Part shown: piece by piece, positions 43,730-52,684 of the stretch
Layout of the letters: each line of letters begins with the position of its first letter
Numbering within the stretch: the stretch's first letter is position 1
Source of the DNA: CBDCVO01 sp965223085
GTDB lineage: Bacteria; Pseudomonadota; Gammaproteobacteria; Ga0077536
Assembly: GCA_965223085.1 (NCBI GenBank)
Contig: OZ244981.1
Span: 1,054,001 to 1,118,000 of the forward strand
Direction of reading: 5' to 3'
Length of the DNA stretch: 64,000 nucleotides
The notes under the pieces: generated by a model
What the model saw: only the letters and a program-made list of their open reading frames with translations
Told to the model about the DNA's origin: nothing
Databases searched by the model: none
Program-made: the position numbers and the translations under genes

Positions 43730-45955
43730 ATGCTCGATAAAACCACGACTGAAACGATCAAGGTTACCTGTGCGATGTGTGACAACGCTTGTCAACTCGA
43801 GGGTGTCGTCGAAGGCGGTATCGTCAAGAAGATCAAAGGTGATTTCAACAACCCCATCGCCCCGGGAGCCGTTTGTGTCAAGGCGGCGCATGCGCCGGAA
43901 TGCTACAGCAATCCGGACCGCCTGATGTTTCCGCTCAAGCGTCGCGGGCGGCGCGGCTCCGGTGAATGGGAACGGATCAGCTGGGACCAGGCGCTGGACG
44001 AGATCGGCACGAAGCTCAAAACGGTCGTCGATCGCTACGGGGCGGAAGCCCTCGCCGTGTGCTCGAATGGCTGGAACACTTCCGTCGAATCCGGCTCCAT
44101 ACGGCGCTTCATGAATCTCCTCGGTACACCCAATTTCGTCACAGGGGTTGCGTTGTGCATGGGTAACACGGCGGTCATCAATCGCATGACCTACGGTTGG
44201 TACCCGGCGCCGGATTTTGAAAATACCCAATTGATCGTGATGGGTGGTCACGTGACCAGCCGACACAGCTGGAGCGGAATGTATATCCGCCTGCAACGGG
44301 CGCTCGAGCGTGGCGCCAAGATGATCGTAATGGACCCGCGCGAGAATTCTCTGGTTAAGGACGCGGCGCTCTATCTGCCGGTGCGTGGCGGTACGGATGC
44401 CGCCATGTATATGGGCTGGCTGAACGTGATCATCGAGGAAGGCCTCTACGACAAGGCCTTCGTCGAGAACTGGACGGTTGGATTCGAGCAACTCAAGGAA
44501 CGACTCCAGCAATATCCGCTCGACCGCGTCTCCCAGATCACCGGTCTCGATCCCGATTTGATCCGGCAGGCGGGACGCATGTACGCGACCAGTGGTCCCG
44601 CCATTATCCCGTGGGTGCCGATGCTCGATAAGCAGATCAACAGTACTTCGGCGATCCGCCTGCAGTCGATCTTGCGGGCCATCTGCGGGCACCTCGATGT
44701 ACCCGGCGGTGAACTCTTATGCGGCTATAACCCGGACATCGTCCCGGAAGTCGATATCGAATTGCACGAAGAACTGTCGCAAGCGCAACAAGACAAACAA
44801 CTCGGGACCGGCACTTACAACGCCTTCACTTATGAAGGGACCGCGGCGTTGAAAGGACCGACGGAAAAGGTCTGGGGCAGGCAGTATGCCAATATCGTCA
44901 CCGGTAGTTTCATGGCGCACCCGCCGTCGGTATTCACCGCGATGGCCGACGGCGATCCCTACCCGGTCAAGGCGCTGATCGTCAGCGGCAATAATCCACT
45001 GATGAGTTACGCCAATCAGACGAAGATCTACAAGGCGATCATGAACCAGGATCTCGTCGTGACCTTCGACCTGTTCAAGACGCCGACCGCGCAGCTGTCA
45101 GACTACATCCTGCCGGGCAACAGTTGGCTAGAGCGCGACCACCTCCATGACTTGTATGGCTGGAGCACGGTCCATTACGTCTCGCACAAACTGGTGGACG
45201 CGCCCGGGGAATGTCGCGGCGGCTACGAACTCTGGCGCGGACTTGCACAACGCATGGGCTTTGGCGATCGATTCCCGTGGCAGACGACCGAAGAACTCTA
45301 CGACGAGCGTCTGCAGGGTACGGGCTTGAGTTGGAGCGAATTTTCCGACAAATACACGACCTATATCCCCGAGTTCAAATTCAAGAAGTACGAACAGACC
45401 GGCTTTGCGACGCCGTCGGGTAAGGTCGAACTCTATTCGAGCGTGCTCGAAAACCTAGGCCACGATCCGCTGCCGTACTATCGCGAGCGGCCCCAGCCGG
45501 AGGGCTTCCCGTTCATTCTGTTCGTCGGTATTCGTGACGACGAGTACTATCAGACCGGGCAGCGGCAGGTGGCATCGCTGCGCCGACGCGGGTCTTTCCC
45601 GGTACTGATGATCAATCCGGCCGATGCCGTCGAGCATGGCGTTGCCGACGGTGAGTGGGCCGAGATCGAATCGCCGGCCGGTGTGATCAGTCTGAAAGTC
45701 GGGTTCCGCGAGGAGATCCCGCGCGGCACTCTGCGGATCCCGCGCGGATGGTGGTTTCCGGAAATGGATGAAGGCGGTGAGTCGTTATCGGGTGCGTGGC
45801 TGAGTTCGGACGCGGTTTTGATGCCGGATGACGAGGACTATCTCGACCGCGAGCAGGGTGTGGCCGACATGACCTGCGTCCCGGGCCGGATCCGGCCCTG
45901 CGCAGAACCCGAGTGGGTAGCGCGCGCGAAACAGGCGGGGTATATCAAACAGTAG
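43730..45955 (+). CDS. Molybdopterin (bis-MGD) oxidoreductase
   Basis: 741 residues, one-subunit size. An N-terminal [4Fe-4S] site Cys14-x2-Cys17-x3-Cys21-x27-Cys49 is followed by RISWDQALDEIGTKL and family segments MGGHVTSRHSW, IVMDPRENSLVKDA and LIVSGNNPLMSYANQTKIYK. FDLFKTPTAQLSDYILPGNS and the C-terminal molydopterin-dinucleotide domain complete it. No twin-arginine signal peptide is seen, so it is probably cytoplasmic. The likely molybdenum ligand is the Cys in GVALCMGNTAV, but this is uncertain. No electron-transfer or chaperone subunit is nearby. Reaction unknown. With GSTs and a flavin monooxygenase as neighbours it may belong to one degradative pathway. Confidence 0.85.
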   Translation: MLDKTTTETIKVTCAMCDNACQLEGVVEGGIVKKIKGDFNNPIAPGAVCVKAAHAPECYSNPDRLMFPLKRRGRRGSGEWERISWDQALDEIGTKLKTVVDRYGAEALAVCSNGWNTSVESGSIRRFMNLLGTPNFVTGVALCMGNTAVINRMTYGWYPAPDFENTQLIVMGGHVTSRHSWSGMYIRLQRALERGAKMIVMDPRENSLVKDAALYLPVRGGTDAAMYMGWLNVIIEEGLYDKAFVENWTVGFEQLKERLQQYPLDRVSQITGLDPDLIRQAGRMYATSGPAIIPWVPMLDKQINSTSAIRLQSILRAICGHLDVPGGELLCGYNPDIVPEVDIELHEELSQAQQDKQLGTGTYNAFTYEGTAALKGPTEKVWGRQYANIVTGSFMAHPPSVFTAMADGDPYPVKALIVSGNNPLMSYANQTKIYKAIMNQDLVVTFDLFKTPTAQLSDYILPGNSWLERDHLHDLYGWSTVHYVSHKLVDAPGECRGGYELWRGLAQRMGFGDRFPWQTTEELYDERLQGTGLSWSEFSDKYTTYIPEFKFKKYEQTGFATPSGKVELYSSVLENLGHDPLPYYRERPQPEGFPFILFVGIRDDEYYQTGQRQVASLRRRGSFPVLMINPADAVEHGVADGEWAEIESPAGVISLKVGFREEIPRGTLRIPRGWWFPEMDEGGESLSGAWLSSDAVLMPDDEDYLDREQGVADMTCVPGRIRPCAEPEWVARAKQAGYIKQ

Positions 45956-46058
45956 GTCTCAGCGAAAACGTCCGTCAGACCGGGGCAAGTCCATACCCTT
46001 AACCCAACCGCCCGATCATGATCATACCTAATGATGGCGCCTCAACGGGCAGCTCGCC

Positions 46059-46694
46059 ATGAAAAATTTGAAATATTGGGGATGGGGTTACGAAGGAGAC
46101 GGCCTCGATGCGTAACAGACCAAGATGTTGTTGCGCACATTCCGCGAAGCGTTCGACATCGACCCCACCCATCACGGCGCATTTCCGACCCTCGATCAAG
46201 TAGAGCCGGCGGTCCCCAGGCTCACCCCGCAGGCAAGCCTGGGGAGAATCTGCACGAGCGGCACCTACGAGCGCGTTCCGCACGCGTTTGGTCAGTCACA
46301 GCCGGACTCGATTCGTCTCTATAATCTGCGATCTTGCACACGCACCCGACCTCGTCGCGTATCCCGAAAGCGAGGACGGTATCGCCGCGCTATGCGACAA
46401 TGTCGGTGCAGCGCTGATTCCATTCGGCGGCGGATCGTCTGTCGTGGACGGCATCACGAGCGATGTCGGTGACCGCTACAATGGCACCGTCACGGTTGAT
46501 ATGGGTCGTATGAACCGTGTCCTGAAGGTCGATCAGGTCAGTCGCGCTGCCCGTATCCAGGGCGGCGCACGCGGACCTCATCTGGACAGCTCAAAGAGGA
46601 TGGGCTCACGTTGCGACACTTCCCGCAATCCGTCGAGAATTCGACCCTGGGCGGTTGGGATCGCCACCCGCGCAGACGGTCACTGCGCCACGCT
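46059..46694 (+). pseudogene. Broken FAD-linked oxidase (alkyldihydroxyacetonephosphate synthase-like)
   Basis: From ATG 46059 the frame gives MKNLKYWGWGYEGDGLDA and then a stop. Another frame continues RTFREAFDIDPTHHGAFPTL and PRLTPQASLGRICTSGTYER. The next gives CDLAHAPDLVAYPESEDGIA, GAALIPFGGGSSVVDGIT (the FAD-binding loop) and TVTVDMGRMNRVLKVD. A last fragment reads LKEDGLTLRHFPQSVENSTL. The order matches the FAD-binding half of the VAO/ADPS family. At least one stop and two frameshifts are present, and the gene is cut off near 46694 where the IS1380-type relic begins. Confidence 0.72.
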
Positions 46695-47157
46695 TGAGCC
46701 CGGTCTGCGCGATTCTCGAAACCACATAACGTCGACGCGCTGGCCAGCGCCTCACTCCGATCCACCGCCGTCTGCAACGCCAAATCGCGCCCGCAGATGC
46801 TGATGGTCGTTCAAGTCCTCCTAACCCAATGCCAGCGCGTAGCGTCGTTGACGAACCAGACTCTGTGCATCGTGCTGGCAGCTCGCCCGACGGCGGGGGT
46901 CATCCAACGCGTTGGCAACCGACTCGCTGAAACTCAGCAGCCGATCCGCCTGGCGCAGCAGCAACACACCGGCATCGCTGGTGATGTCACCGCCGCTGAA
47001 ATCCGCTTCGATTCGAGGTCGTTCAAAACCGGGAAATGACAACGGTTCGGGCGTACAGTTGGGCATCGGCAAAGTCCTGTCCGATTACAGTGTAAGCAAC
47101 TGAATTTTATCGAACATACCGGGCTTTGCCCTCCTTATTTACGCAATATCTAGGCTA
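46695..47157 (-). mobile_element. Decayed IS1380-family element, 5' part of transposase
   Basis: The minus strand from ATG 47072 reads RPRIEADFSGGDITSDAGVL, LLRQADRLLSFSESVANALD and SLVRQRRYALALG, then a stop. It continues as EDLNDHQHLR and, shifted, LALQTAVDRSEALASASTLC, the conserved N terminus of IS1380 transposases. The right end ACGCAATATCTAGG (47140-47153) is the terminal repeat, followed by CTAG (47154-47157). Only this half is present; the relic at 859-1562 is the other half of a related copy. The CTAG overlaps the stop codon of the acylphosphatase gene. Confidence 0.78.
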
Positions 47158-47457
47158 GCGCGAATCGTGGCGTATTTCAAAACCGCTTGAGTTCTCCGCT
47201 GCAAGCTCGCGCGCACGCACTTCGCTGACCGCCGCATAGCGGGGCCCCTGCGCAAGCCATTGTTGCAACAGTTCGAGCTTGGCCGGAGTTGCTTCGGCGT
47301 GAACTTCGACCGTACCGTCGCGACGATTTCTCACCCACCCCGTCACCCCGAGACGAGTGGCTTCATCACGCGTCGCGGCACGATAACAAACACCTTGCAC
47401 CCGCCCGGTAACGATAAATCGACGCGCGATCGTTTCCGTAGTGCCCGCGTCTATCAT
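47155..47457 (-). CDS. acyP: Acylphosphatase
   Basis: 100 residues from ATG 47457. RFIVTGRVQGVCYRAATRDE holds the phosphate-binding loop and catalytic Arg. LGVTGWVRNRRDGTVEVHAE holds the catalytic Asn, and the end is SGFEIRHD. Hydrolyses acyl phosphates in the cytoplasm. The usual GFRY is here GVCYR, a tolerated variation. It lies 13 bp after the YihY gene on the same strand. Its TAG stop (47157-47155) is inside the CTAG that flanks the IS1380 relic, so an insertion landed exactly at its 3' end. Confidence 0.88.
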   Translation of the reverse strand: MIDAGTTETIARRFIVTGRVQGVCYRAATRDEATRLGVTGWVRNRRDGTVEVHAEATPAKLELLQQWLAQGPRYAAVSEVRARELAAENSSGFEIRHDSR

Positions 47458-47470
47458 CACTGAGGCCTCT

Positions 47471-48751
47471 TTATGGCGTCGTTCTTTGCAGCAGCGTAAC
47501 GTCCGCGCCGGGCGATTCCTCGAACATATCGCGCAACGGCTCGCCGCAGGCTGCGTTGAACGATTCCCGATACCGATCCAGGGCCGCGACAAAACGTTGG
47601 TCTGCGGCATCGAGCTGCGGCATGGCGCGAAAGTTAACCGGGGTCGTCGGCATGATCGTGATCAAGTCGCCTAAACTGCAGGTGGCAAGATCACGCAACA
47701 ATAACCAGCGATAGCGGTCGTCACGACTAACCCAATTGGCATCCGCTAAACGCGCCAGCGCGGCATCAATCGCGTTATATCCTAAGGCGCGCTCACGCCG
47801 CCACAAGGCGCGCTCCGAGAGGGTCAAACCGCTACTCTGAGCGTCGTGCAAATGTTTCAGGGTACGATAAGCGACATAGAGCGGATTGCCTGTGAGCGAA
47901 TTTGCCACGCGCCGTTGACTGCTCGGAAAAGTGGTTAAACACTGGGTGATCTCCGCGCCGACCAAAACGATCACCCACGAAAGATAAATCCAAACCAAAA
48001 AAATCGGTACGGTTGCAAAAGCGCCGTAAATCGCTTCCTGGGTTGGGAAATGCGTGACATAGTAGGCGAATCCGCGCTTGGCAAATTCAAATAAAGTGCT
48101 CGCAATCACGCCGCCGATGACGGCGTGGCGCAGCAACACCGGACGGTAAGGGATCAGCCTAAAGCAAAGCACAAACGCTACCGTAGTCGCGCACCACGGT
48201 AATAAGCTTAGCAATCGCCCTTTGCCGCCAAGCATCTCCAGCGGATCGGTCCATAGCGGCAAAGACACGAGATAAGACGTGCCGACGATCCCAGCGCCCA
48301 CCAAAATGGGTCCCAAAGTAAGAATCGCCCAATACAATAGGAAACGTAGCGCTAAGGGGCGCCGCCTACGCACACTCCATATCACGTTGAACGTCGACTC
48401 GACCGTCGACATCATCATTAATACCGTGATGATCAAAAAAATGATCCCCACGGCACGCAGCTTCGCCGCTTTGGTCGAGAAATCGAGCAAATAAGCCCTA
48501 ACCTGCTCACCCAACGCGGGCACGAAGTTACGAAAAATAAAATCTTCTATCGCCGTGCGCCACTCTGAAAATGCTGGGAACGCCGAGAGCGTGATGAACA
48601 GGACGGTGAATAGCGGCACTAGCGCCAATAGTGTGGTGTATGCGAGTTCTGCGGCCGCACGATGGCAGCGATCTTCGCGGAACTGCTCGGCCATGAAAAC
48701 GAAAAAATCTCGTGCCGTTCCTACCCAGTCCTGAATATTGCTCACCAACAT
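47471..48751 (-). CDS. YihY/BrkB family inner-membrane protein
   Basis: 426 residues. The first about 280 form six or seven membrane segments of the YihY (formerly ribonuclease BN) family: HRAAAELAYTTLLALVPLFT, IIFLIITVLMMMSTVESTFN, LLYWAILTLGPILVGAGIVG and VPIFLVWIYLSWVIVLVGAE. The C-terminal 130 residues are a cytoplasmic winged-helix-like tail (ALARLADANWVSRDDRYRWL). Function of the family is not settled; transport or envelope roles are suggested. It is flanked on the same strand by a membrane-anchored hypothetical protein (3 bp) and acyP. Confidence 0.85.
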   Translation of the reverse strand: MLVSNIQDWVGTARDFFVFMAEQFREDRCHRAAAELAYTTLLALVPLFTVLFITLSAFPAFSEWRTAIEDFIFRNFVPALGEQVRAYLLDFSTKAAKLRAVGIIFLIITVLMMMSTVESTFNVIWSVRRRRPLALRFLLYWAILTLGPILVGAGIVGTSYLVSLPLWTDPLEMLGGKGRLLSLLPWCATTVAFVLCFRLIPYRPVLLRHAVIGGVIASTLFEFAKRGFAYYVTHFPTQEAIYGAFATVPIFLVWIYLSWVIVLVGAEITQCLTTFPSSQRRVANSLTGNPLYVAYRTLKHLHDAQSSGLTLSERALWRRERALGYNAIDAALARLADANWVSRDDRYRWLLLRDLATCSLGDLITIMPTTPVNFRAMPQLDAADQRFVAALDRYRESFNAACGEPLRDMFEESPGADVTLLQRTTP

Positions 48752-48754
48752 CTA

Positions 48755-49237
48755 TTACTTGGCCAATTGTTTGCCGAAATTTTCGTGCTGTTTAAAGTTC
48801 TTCATCGCCGCGAGGGCATCGTGCCCCCGGTACGCGTTGATCAATGACTCGAGGCGCGCGAGCTGCGAGCCAGCCTGTATTTGCGCCGTTTCTTTGAGCC
48901 GCTGCAGATCATAGCGGGCCCGTTCAAGCGCGTCTTGATTACGCGCGAGCGCGAGCTCGGCGCGCGCCTGCGCTACGCGAGTCCGCGCCGCCTGCTCGTC
49001 TCCCGCAGCATGCTGCGCACGCGCCGCACGTAAATGCGCCCGTGTATGTAACCATAAATAGCCACCGGTCTCGGCGCGCGCAATCTCGGCCTCGACGTCT
49101 GCGGCCAGTTGCTCAAAAGACGGAGGTGGGCCAGATCTCGCCGGCGCGGTGGACGCATATTGCTGCAACACCACAGCGCCCAGCAACGCCACCATCGTGA
49201 GCGCCGTAGCGGTAAACAGTGCCCTACCTCGAGACAT
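48755..49237 (-). CDS. Membrane-anchored hypothetical protein
   Basis: 160 residues. The N terminus has one hydrophobic segment ALFTATALTMVALLGAVVLQ, signal anchor or uncleaved signal. The rest is a helical, Ala/Arg-rich region (HLRAARAQHAAGDEQAARTR) with heptad-like spacing, suggesting a coiled coil or TPR-like hairpin in the periplasm. I do not recognise the family. It probably shares a transcript with the YihY gene that follows. Confidence 0.6.
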   Translation of the reverse strand: MSRGRALFTATALTMVALLGAVVLQQYASTAPARSGPPPSFEQLAADVEAEIARAETGGYLWLHTRAHLRAARAQHAAGDEQAARTRVAQARAELALARNQDALERARYDLQRLKETAQIQAGSQLARLESLINAYRGHDALAAMKNFKQHENFGKQLAK

Positions 49238-49383
49238 GAGCCATAACCGCGATCACATTTCTTGTTATGTTCTTAGCCAAAAGACCCTTGAATAAGCGGG
49301 CCTCGTTTCGATATGGTGCTATTGTCCTCACTTGCACACGAAACCCCGTTTTTGGCACGCCTACGACTACCAGGATCTAAATC

Positions 49384-49737
49384 ATGTCAGTGACGATATA
49401 CCACAATCCCCGCTGTTCAAAATCCCGTAAAACGCTGGATCTCATTCGCGAGCAGGGCATCGACCCTGTCATCGTCGAGTATCTGACCGATCCCCCCGAC
49501 GCCAAAACGCTCGCCGACATCGTCAGCGCGCTTGGGATCGCGCCACGTTCCTTATTGCGCCAAGGCGAGGCAATTTACCGCGAGCTGGGGCTCGACAACC
49601 CGGAACTCGACGACGCGACCATCGTTCAACATATGGTCGAGAACCCTATTCTAATCGAACGGCCGATCGTGATCCGGGACGGCCGTGCCGTCATCGGTCG
49701 ACCGCCTGAGAATGTCTTGGATTTGCTGACGGGTTAG
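49384..49737 (+). CDS. arsC: ArsC-family arsenate reductase (glutaredoxin type)
   Basis: 117 residues. TIYHNPRCSKSRKTLDLIRE has the reactive Cys11 and the anion loop; the C-terminal ENPILIERPIVIRDGRAVIG has conserved Arg residues. Reduces arsenate with glutathione and glutaredoxin; some relatives are Spx or YffB-like with other roles. It stands alone, with no arsB or arsR nearby, and converges on hda with a 4-bp overlap. A chromosomal housekeeping copy next to hda is common in Gammaproteobacteria. Confidence 0.88.
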   Translation: MSVTIYHNPRCSKSRKTLDLIREQGIDPVIVEYLTDPPDAKTLADIVSALGIAPRSLLRQGEAIYRELGLDNPELDDATIVQHMVENPILIERPIVIRDGRAVIGRPPENVLDLLTG

Positions 49738-50435
49738 ACGTGCAACACTTCGCGTACGAGCGGCACGGTGATCTCGCGGGCTTGGCTTAAAGAGGCCCTA
49801 TCCAGTTGGGCCAGCAGTTCGATCAAACTGGGCGTGTCACGTGCAGCACGCTTGAGCAGATAATCGATTACCGCCGGCGCCAAGCTCAATCCTCGCTGGT
49901 GCGCGACGAGCCGCATCAATTCTCGTCTGTGACCATCGTCTAAAGGCCGCAGTTGGTAGATCAATCCCGCGCTCAAACGCGAAGCGAGATCTGCCAAGGC
50001 GTAACCAGCGTTGCGGGGATTCGCGCGCGCGGCAAAAACGAGGCGGGTGCTACTCGCTTGACAGCGATTATAAAGATCGAACACCGCGCGTTCCCACAAC
50101 GGTTGGCAAATAACGGTATCGAGCTGATCGATACAAACAAGCTCGAGTTGTTCCAAACCATCAAACGGGGCCGCAGCGGCGGTCGCGATTTCATCCAGCG
50201 GCACGTAAATCGAGCGGCGTTCGTGATGGTCAGCGCGTTGCAAAATCGCCTGCAACAAGTGACTTTTACCGCTCCCCTCGGGACCCCATAAGCACAAGAC
50301 CGACGGGCCTTCACCATCGGCCCACGTACGACACGCGCTAACGACTTCTTGATTGGGACCGGGGGAAAAATTGTCGAAATCGAAAATCTCGCGTGCGAAT
50401 AAATCTAACGGCAATTGGCGCTGTAGGTGGCTCAC
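49734..50435 (-). CDS. hda: DnaA regulatory inactivator Hda
   Basis: 233 residues. The N terminus MSHLQRQLPLDL contains the beta-clamp-binding motif QLPLDL. The AAA+ core has Walker A (LCLWGPEGSGKSHLLQAIL) and Walker B (LVCIDQLDTVI in place of IDDI). Arg finger candidates are in AARANPRNAGYALADLASRL. With the DNA-loaded clamp it stimulates ATP hydrolysis on DnaA to prevent re-initiation. Its start overlaps the perM stop by 4 bp, so the two are translationally coupled. Confidence 0.92.
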   Translation of the reverse strand: MSHLQRQLPLDLFAREIFDFDNFSPGPNQEVVSACRTWADGEGPSVLCLWGPEGSGKSHLLQAILQRADHHERRSIYVPLDEIATAAAAPFDGLEQLELVCIDQLDTVICQPLWERAVFDLYNRCQASSTRLVFAARANPRNAGYALADLASRLSAGLIYQLRPLDDGHRRELMRLVAHQRGLSLAPAVIDYLLKRAARDTPSLIELLAQLDRASLSQAREITVPLVREVLHV

Positions 50436-51583
50436 GAGGGATCAAAACGGTCGTCGAGCTCGGTACCCGCTTCGGCGACGAGTGCGACCTCTTCGGCGAG
50501 CTCGGGGTCGTCGGGCTCGGGTCCATAGAAAACACTGCGCTTGTATTCATCGTGGGAATGCCGCAACAACACGACCACGATTGCAGCGACGGGGAGTGCG
50601 AGCAATACCCCGATAAAACCAAACAATTGGCCGCCCGCCATCACCGCGAAAATAACGGCGACCGGGTGCAGGCCGATGCGATCGCCAACTAATAACGGTG
50701 AGAGCACCATGCCTTCCAGCACTTGGCCAACGCCAAAAACCGCCAACACGCCGAGCAAATGCCAACCGTCTTGAAACTGCAGCAGCGCCGACGCGCCCGC
50801 GAGCACTACGCCGACGATGACACCGAGATAGGGTACAAAGCTCACCGCGCCGGCAATCAGCCCGACGATAAATGCGAGTTCCAAGCCGACTAGCCACAGA
50901 CCGATAATATAGAGGACGGCTAAGGCCAACATTACCGTGAGCTGCCCACGCAAAAATTCTGCGAGCACGTCGTCGATCTCGCGCGCTAAGAGGCTCACGC
51001 GCGGTGCGACGCGGCGGGGCAATAGATCATGCACTTTAGCGACGAGAATGTCCCAATCGCGGAGCAAATAAAACGTCACCACAGGCACCAGCAACAAATA
51101 CGCTAACCAGCCCAAGACTAACTGACCCGAACGGCTGAGATGCGTGACGATATTACGGGCCAAGGATCCAACATCCCGCCAATGATCTGCAAGTGCAGTT
51201 TTGACCGCCGCGGTGTCGATGCTGAGGTCGAGCCCCACCAACTGCGCGAACCACGGCACCAAGCGGGCTTGCAGCCAATCGATCGCCAACGGCAATTTGT
51301 TGAACAGCACGACGACCTGCCGTTCTATCGCCGGCACTAGGAAAAGCATACCGATAACGCCGGCGGTGAGCAGGACGGCGAAGACGATTGTCACACTCGC
51401 GGTCCGCGACAAATGCAGTGCTTCGAGCCGGTCGACGACCGGATCACCCAGATAGGCGAGCAGGGCGGAAATGAGAAACGGCGTCAGTACGGGCGCAAGT
51501 GCGTGAATGAGCCAGCCGCACGCGAGCAGCGCGGCGAGCAGCAACCATTTTTGCGAGTCCGTAAAAGCCGCGTTGGCGCTCAC
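50432..51583 (-). CDS. perM: AI-2E family transporter / PerM
   Basis: 383 residues from GTG 51583, chosen because it overlaps the DUF2066 stop as GTGA; a TTG at 51598 is less likely. Eight or so membrane helices in the PerM pattern: WLLLAALLACGWLIHALAPV, LVLGWLAYLLLVPVVTFYLL (followed by RDWD), FIVGLIAGAVSFVPYLGVIV and the C-terminal FIGVLLALPVAAIVVVLLRH. Probably an inner-membrane exporter of small solutes; the autoinducer-2 assignment is for one member only. Neighbourhood with hda and purM is conserved in Gammaproteobacteria. Confidence 0.9.
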   Translation of the reverse strand: MSANAAFTDSQKWLLLAALLACGWLIHALAPVLTPFLISALLAYLGDPVVDRLEALHLSRTASVTIVFAVLLTAGVIGMLFLVPAIERQVVVLFNKLPLAIDWLQARLVPWFAQLVGLDLSIDTAAVKTALADHWRDVGSLARNIVTHLSRSGQLVLGWLAYLLLVPVVTFYLLRDWDILVAKVHDLLPRRVAPRVSLLAREIDDVLAEFLRGQLTVMLALAVLYIIGLWLVGLELAFIVGLIAGAVSFVPYLGVIVGVVLAGASALLQFQDGWHLLGVLAVFGVGQVLEGMVLSPLLVGDRIGLHPVAVIFAVMAGGQLFGFIGVLLALPVAAIVVVLLRHSHDEYKRSVFYGPEPDDPELAEEVALVAEAGTELDDRFDPS

Positions 51584-52608
51584 GGCCCGGTCACCCAATA
51601 CGTGGTCGGATCGCTATCCGAGAGAGTCAAGACCCGGCCAAAGCCTATGCTCTGCTGCACCGCGGCCAAACCACCGTTGGCACGTACCCGGACGATCACG
51701 CGACCGGGTTCGACCCGGATCACGTGCACCGCGCGCACCGCTTCCATGGCTTGCAGATAGTTCATCATACGCGCGTAGGTATCGGCATCGTGCACGCCTT
51801 CGATAGTGAGATCGCCGCTGCTCGGCAGGGTTTGCGTGGCAATGCTGCGATAGTGTTGCGCGAGGTGCTCGCTCAAGGCATCGACCGCCTGCGATACCAC
51901 CGCCTCCGGCGTAGCACCGCGGCCCGAGAAGGCCAGGGTTTGATGCGCTAGCTGGAGGGAAAAATCCCCTTGCCAGCCGTTCGCCTGAGCACGCACAGCA
52001 GCGACGAGCACGGCCTGGGCGCCATAATCAGCCGAGTTCTCGTGCAGCGCCGTGCTCAACGGCGCGAAGCTTTGATGGCTGCGCAGCAATTCCGTCTCAC
52101 GTAAATCATAGAGCGGATCGATGCTCGGTAGACCGCGGGCGCGTAGCGAGCTGGCGAGGGTTTGCGCAATCCATTCTTCGTCGCGCGGCGCAAAGCGCCG
52201 CCCGACGGCATCATCTAATATTAGCCACACCAAGGTCGCCGGTCGCTCGCGGCCCCACACCGCTAGACCGCGTTCGCGCAGGGCGTCCCCGAGTGCCCGC
52301 GGCTCAAACGCCACATCCAATGCCAAGCCGTCGTCATCGGTGCGCACATAGACGAATTTCACCATGTAATTTTGTGCTTTCGCGAGCACGCTTTGCGCGG
52401 CTTTCGTCCGCGGCGCTTGTGCCGAGCCCGTCATCTTAACAATGACTTGCGCCAACGCCGCGCGTACGGCTTGCGCGAAACTCGCTTCACCGCGGTCGGC
52501 CACGGGTGCGCGGGCGTCGTAGATACCATCCACTTTGGCCGCAAATAGGCGCAGGGGCACGAGCGCGGCCACGGCAATCAACAGAATCATAATTAGGCGC
52601 TTCCCCAT
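51580..52608 (-). CDS. Exported DUF2066 protein
   Basis: 342 residues with a signal peptide (LIMILLIAVAALVPLRLFAA) and a DUF2066 domain: VPVADRGEASFAQAVRAALA-like start, then VKMTGSAQAPRTKAAQSVL and RPATLVWLILDDAVGRRF. Periplasmic or membrane-associated, function unknown. Its gene is regularly placed between purM (divergent) and perM-hda in Gammaproteobacteria, as here, which supports the lineage call. Confidence 0.85.
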   Translation of the reverse strand: MGKRLIMILLIAVAALVPLRLFAAKVDGIYDARAPVADRGEASFAQAVRAALAQVIVKMTGSAQAPRTKAAQSVLAKAQNYMVKFVYVRTDDDGLALDVAFEPRALGDALRERGLAVWGRERPATLVWLILDDAVGRRFAPRDEEWIAQTLASSLRARGLPSIDPLYDLRETELLRSHQSFAPLSTALHENSADYGAQAVLVAAVRAQANGWQGDFSLQLAHQTLAFSGRGATPEAVVSQAVDALSEHLAQHYRSIATQTLPSSGDLTIEGVHDADTYARMMNYLQAMEAVRAVHVIRVEPGRVIVRVRANGGLAAVQQSIGFGRVLTLSDSDPTTYWVTGP

Positions 52609-52684
52609 GGGGACTCAAGCTATGCGATATATTTCATTTAAGTCAAGATTTAACGTTCGCTAAATCAAAAGGTAACATGCGCCG

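Noticed and set aside
43679..44692. Minus-strand open frame of 337 codons
   Set aside because: Antisense to the molybdopterin oxidoreductase, which carries the diagnostic cysteine motif and domain pieces.
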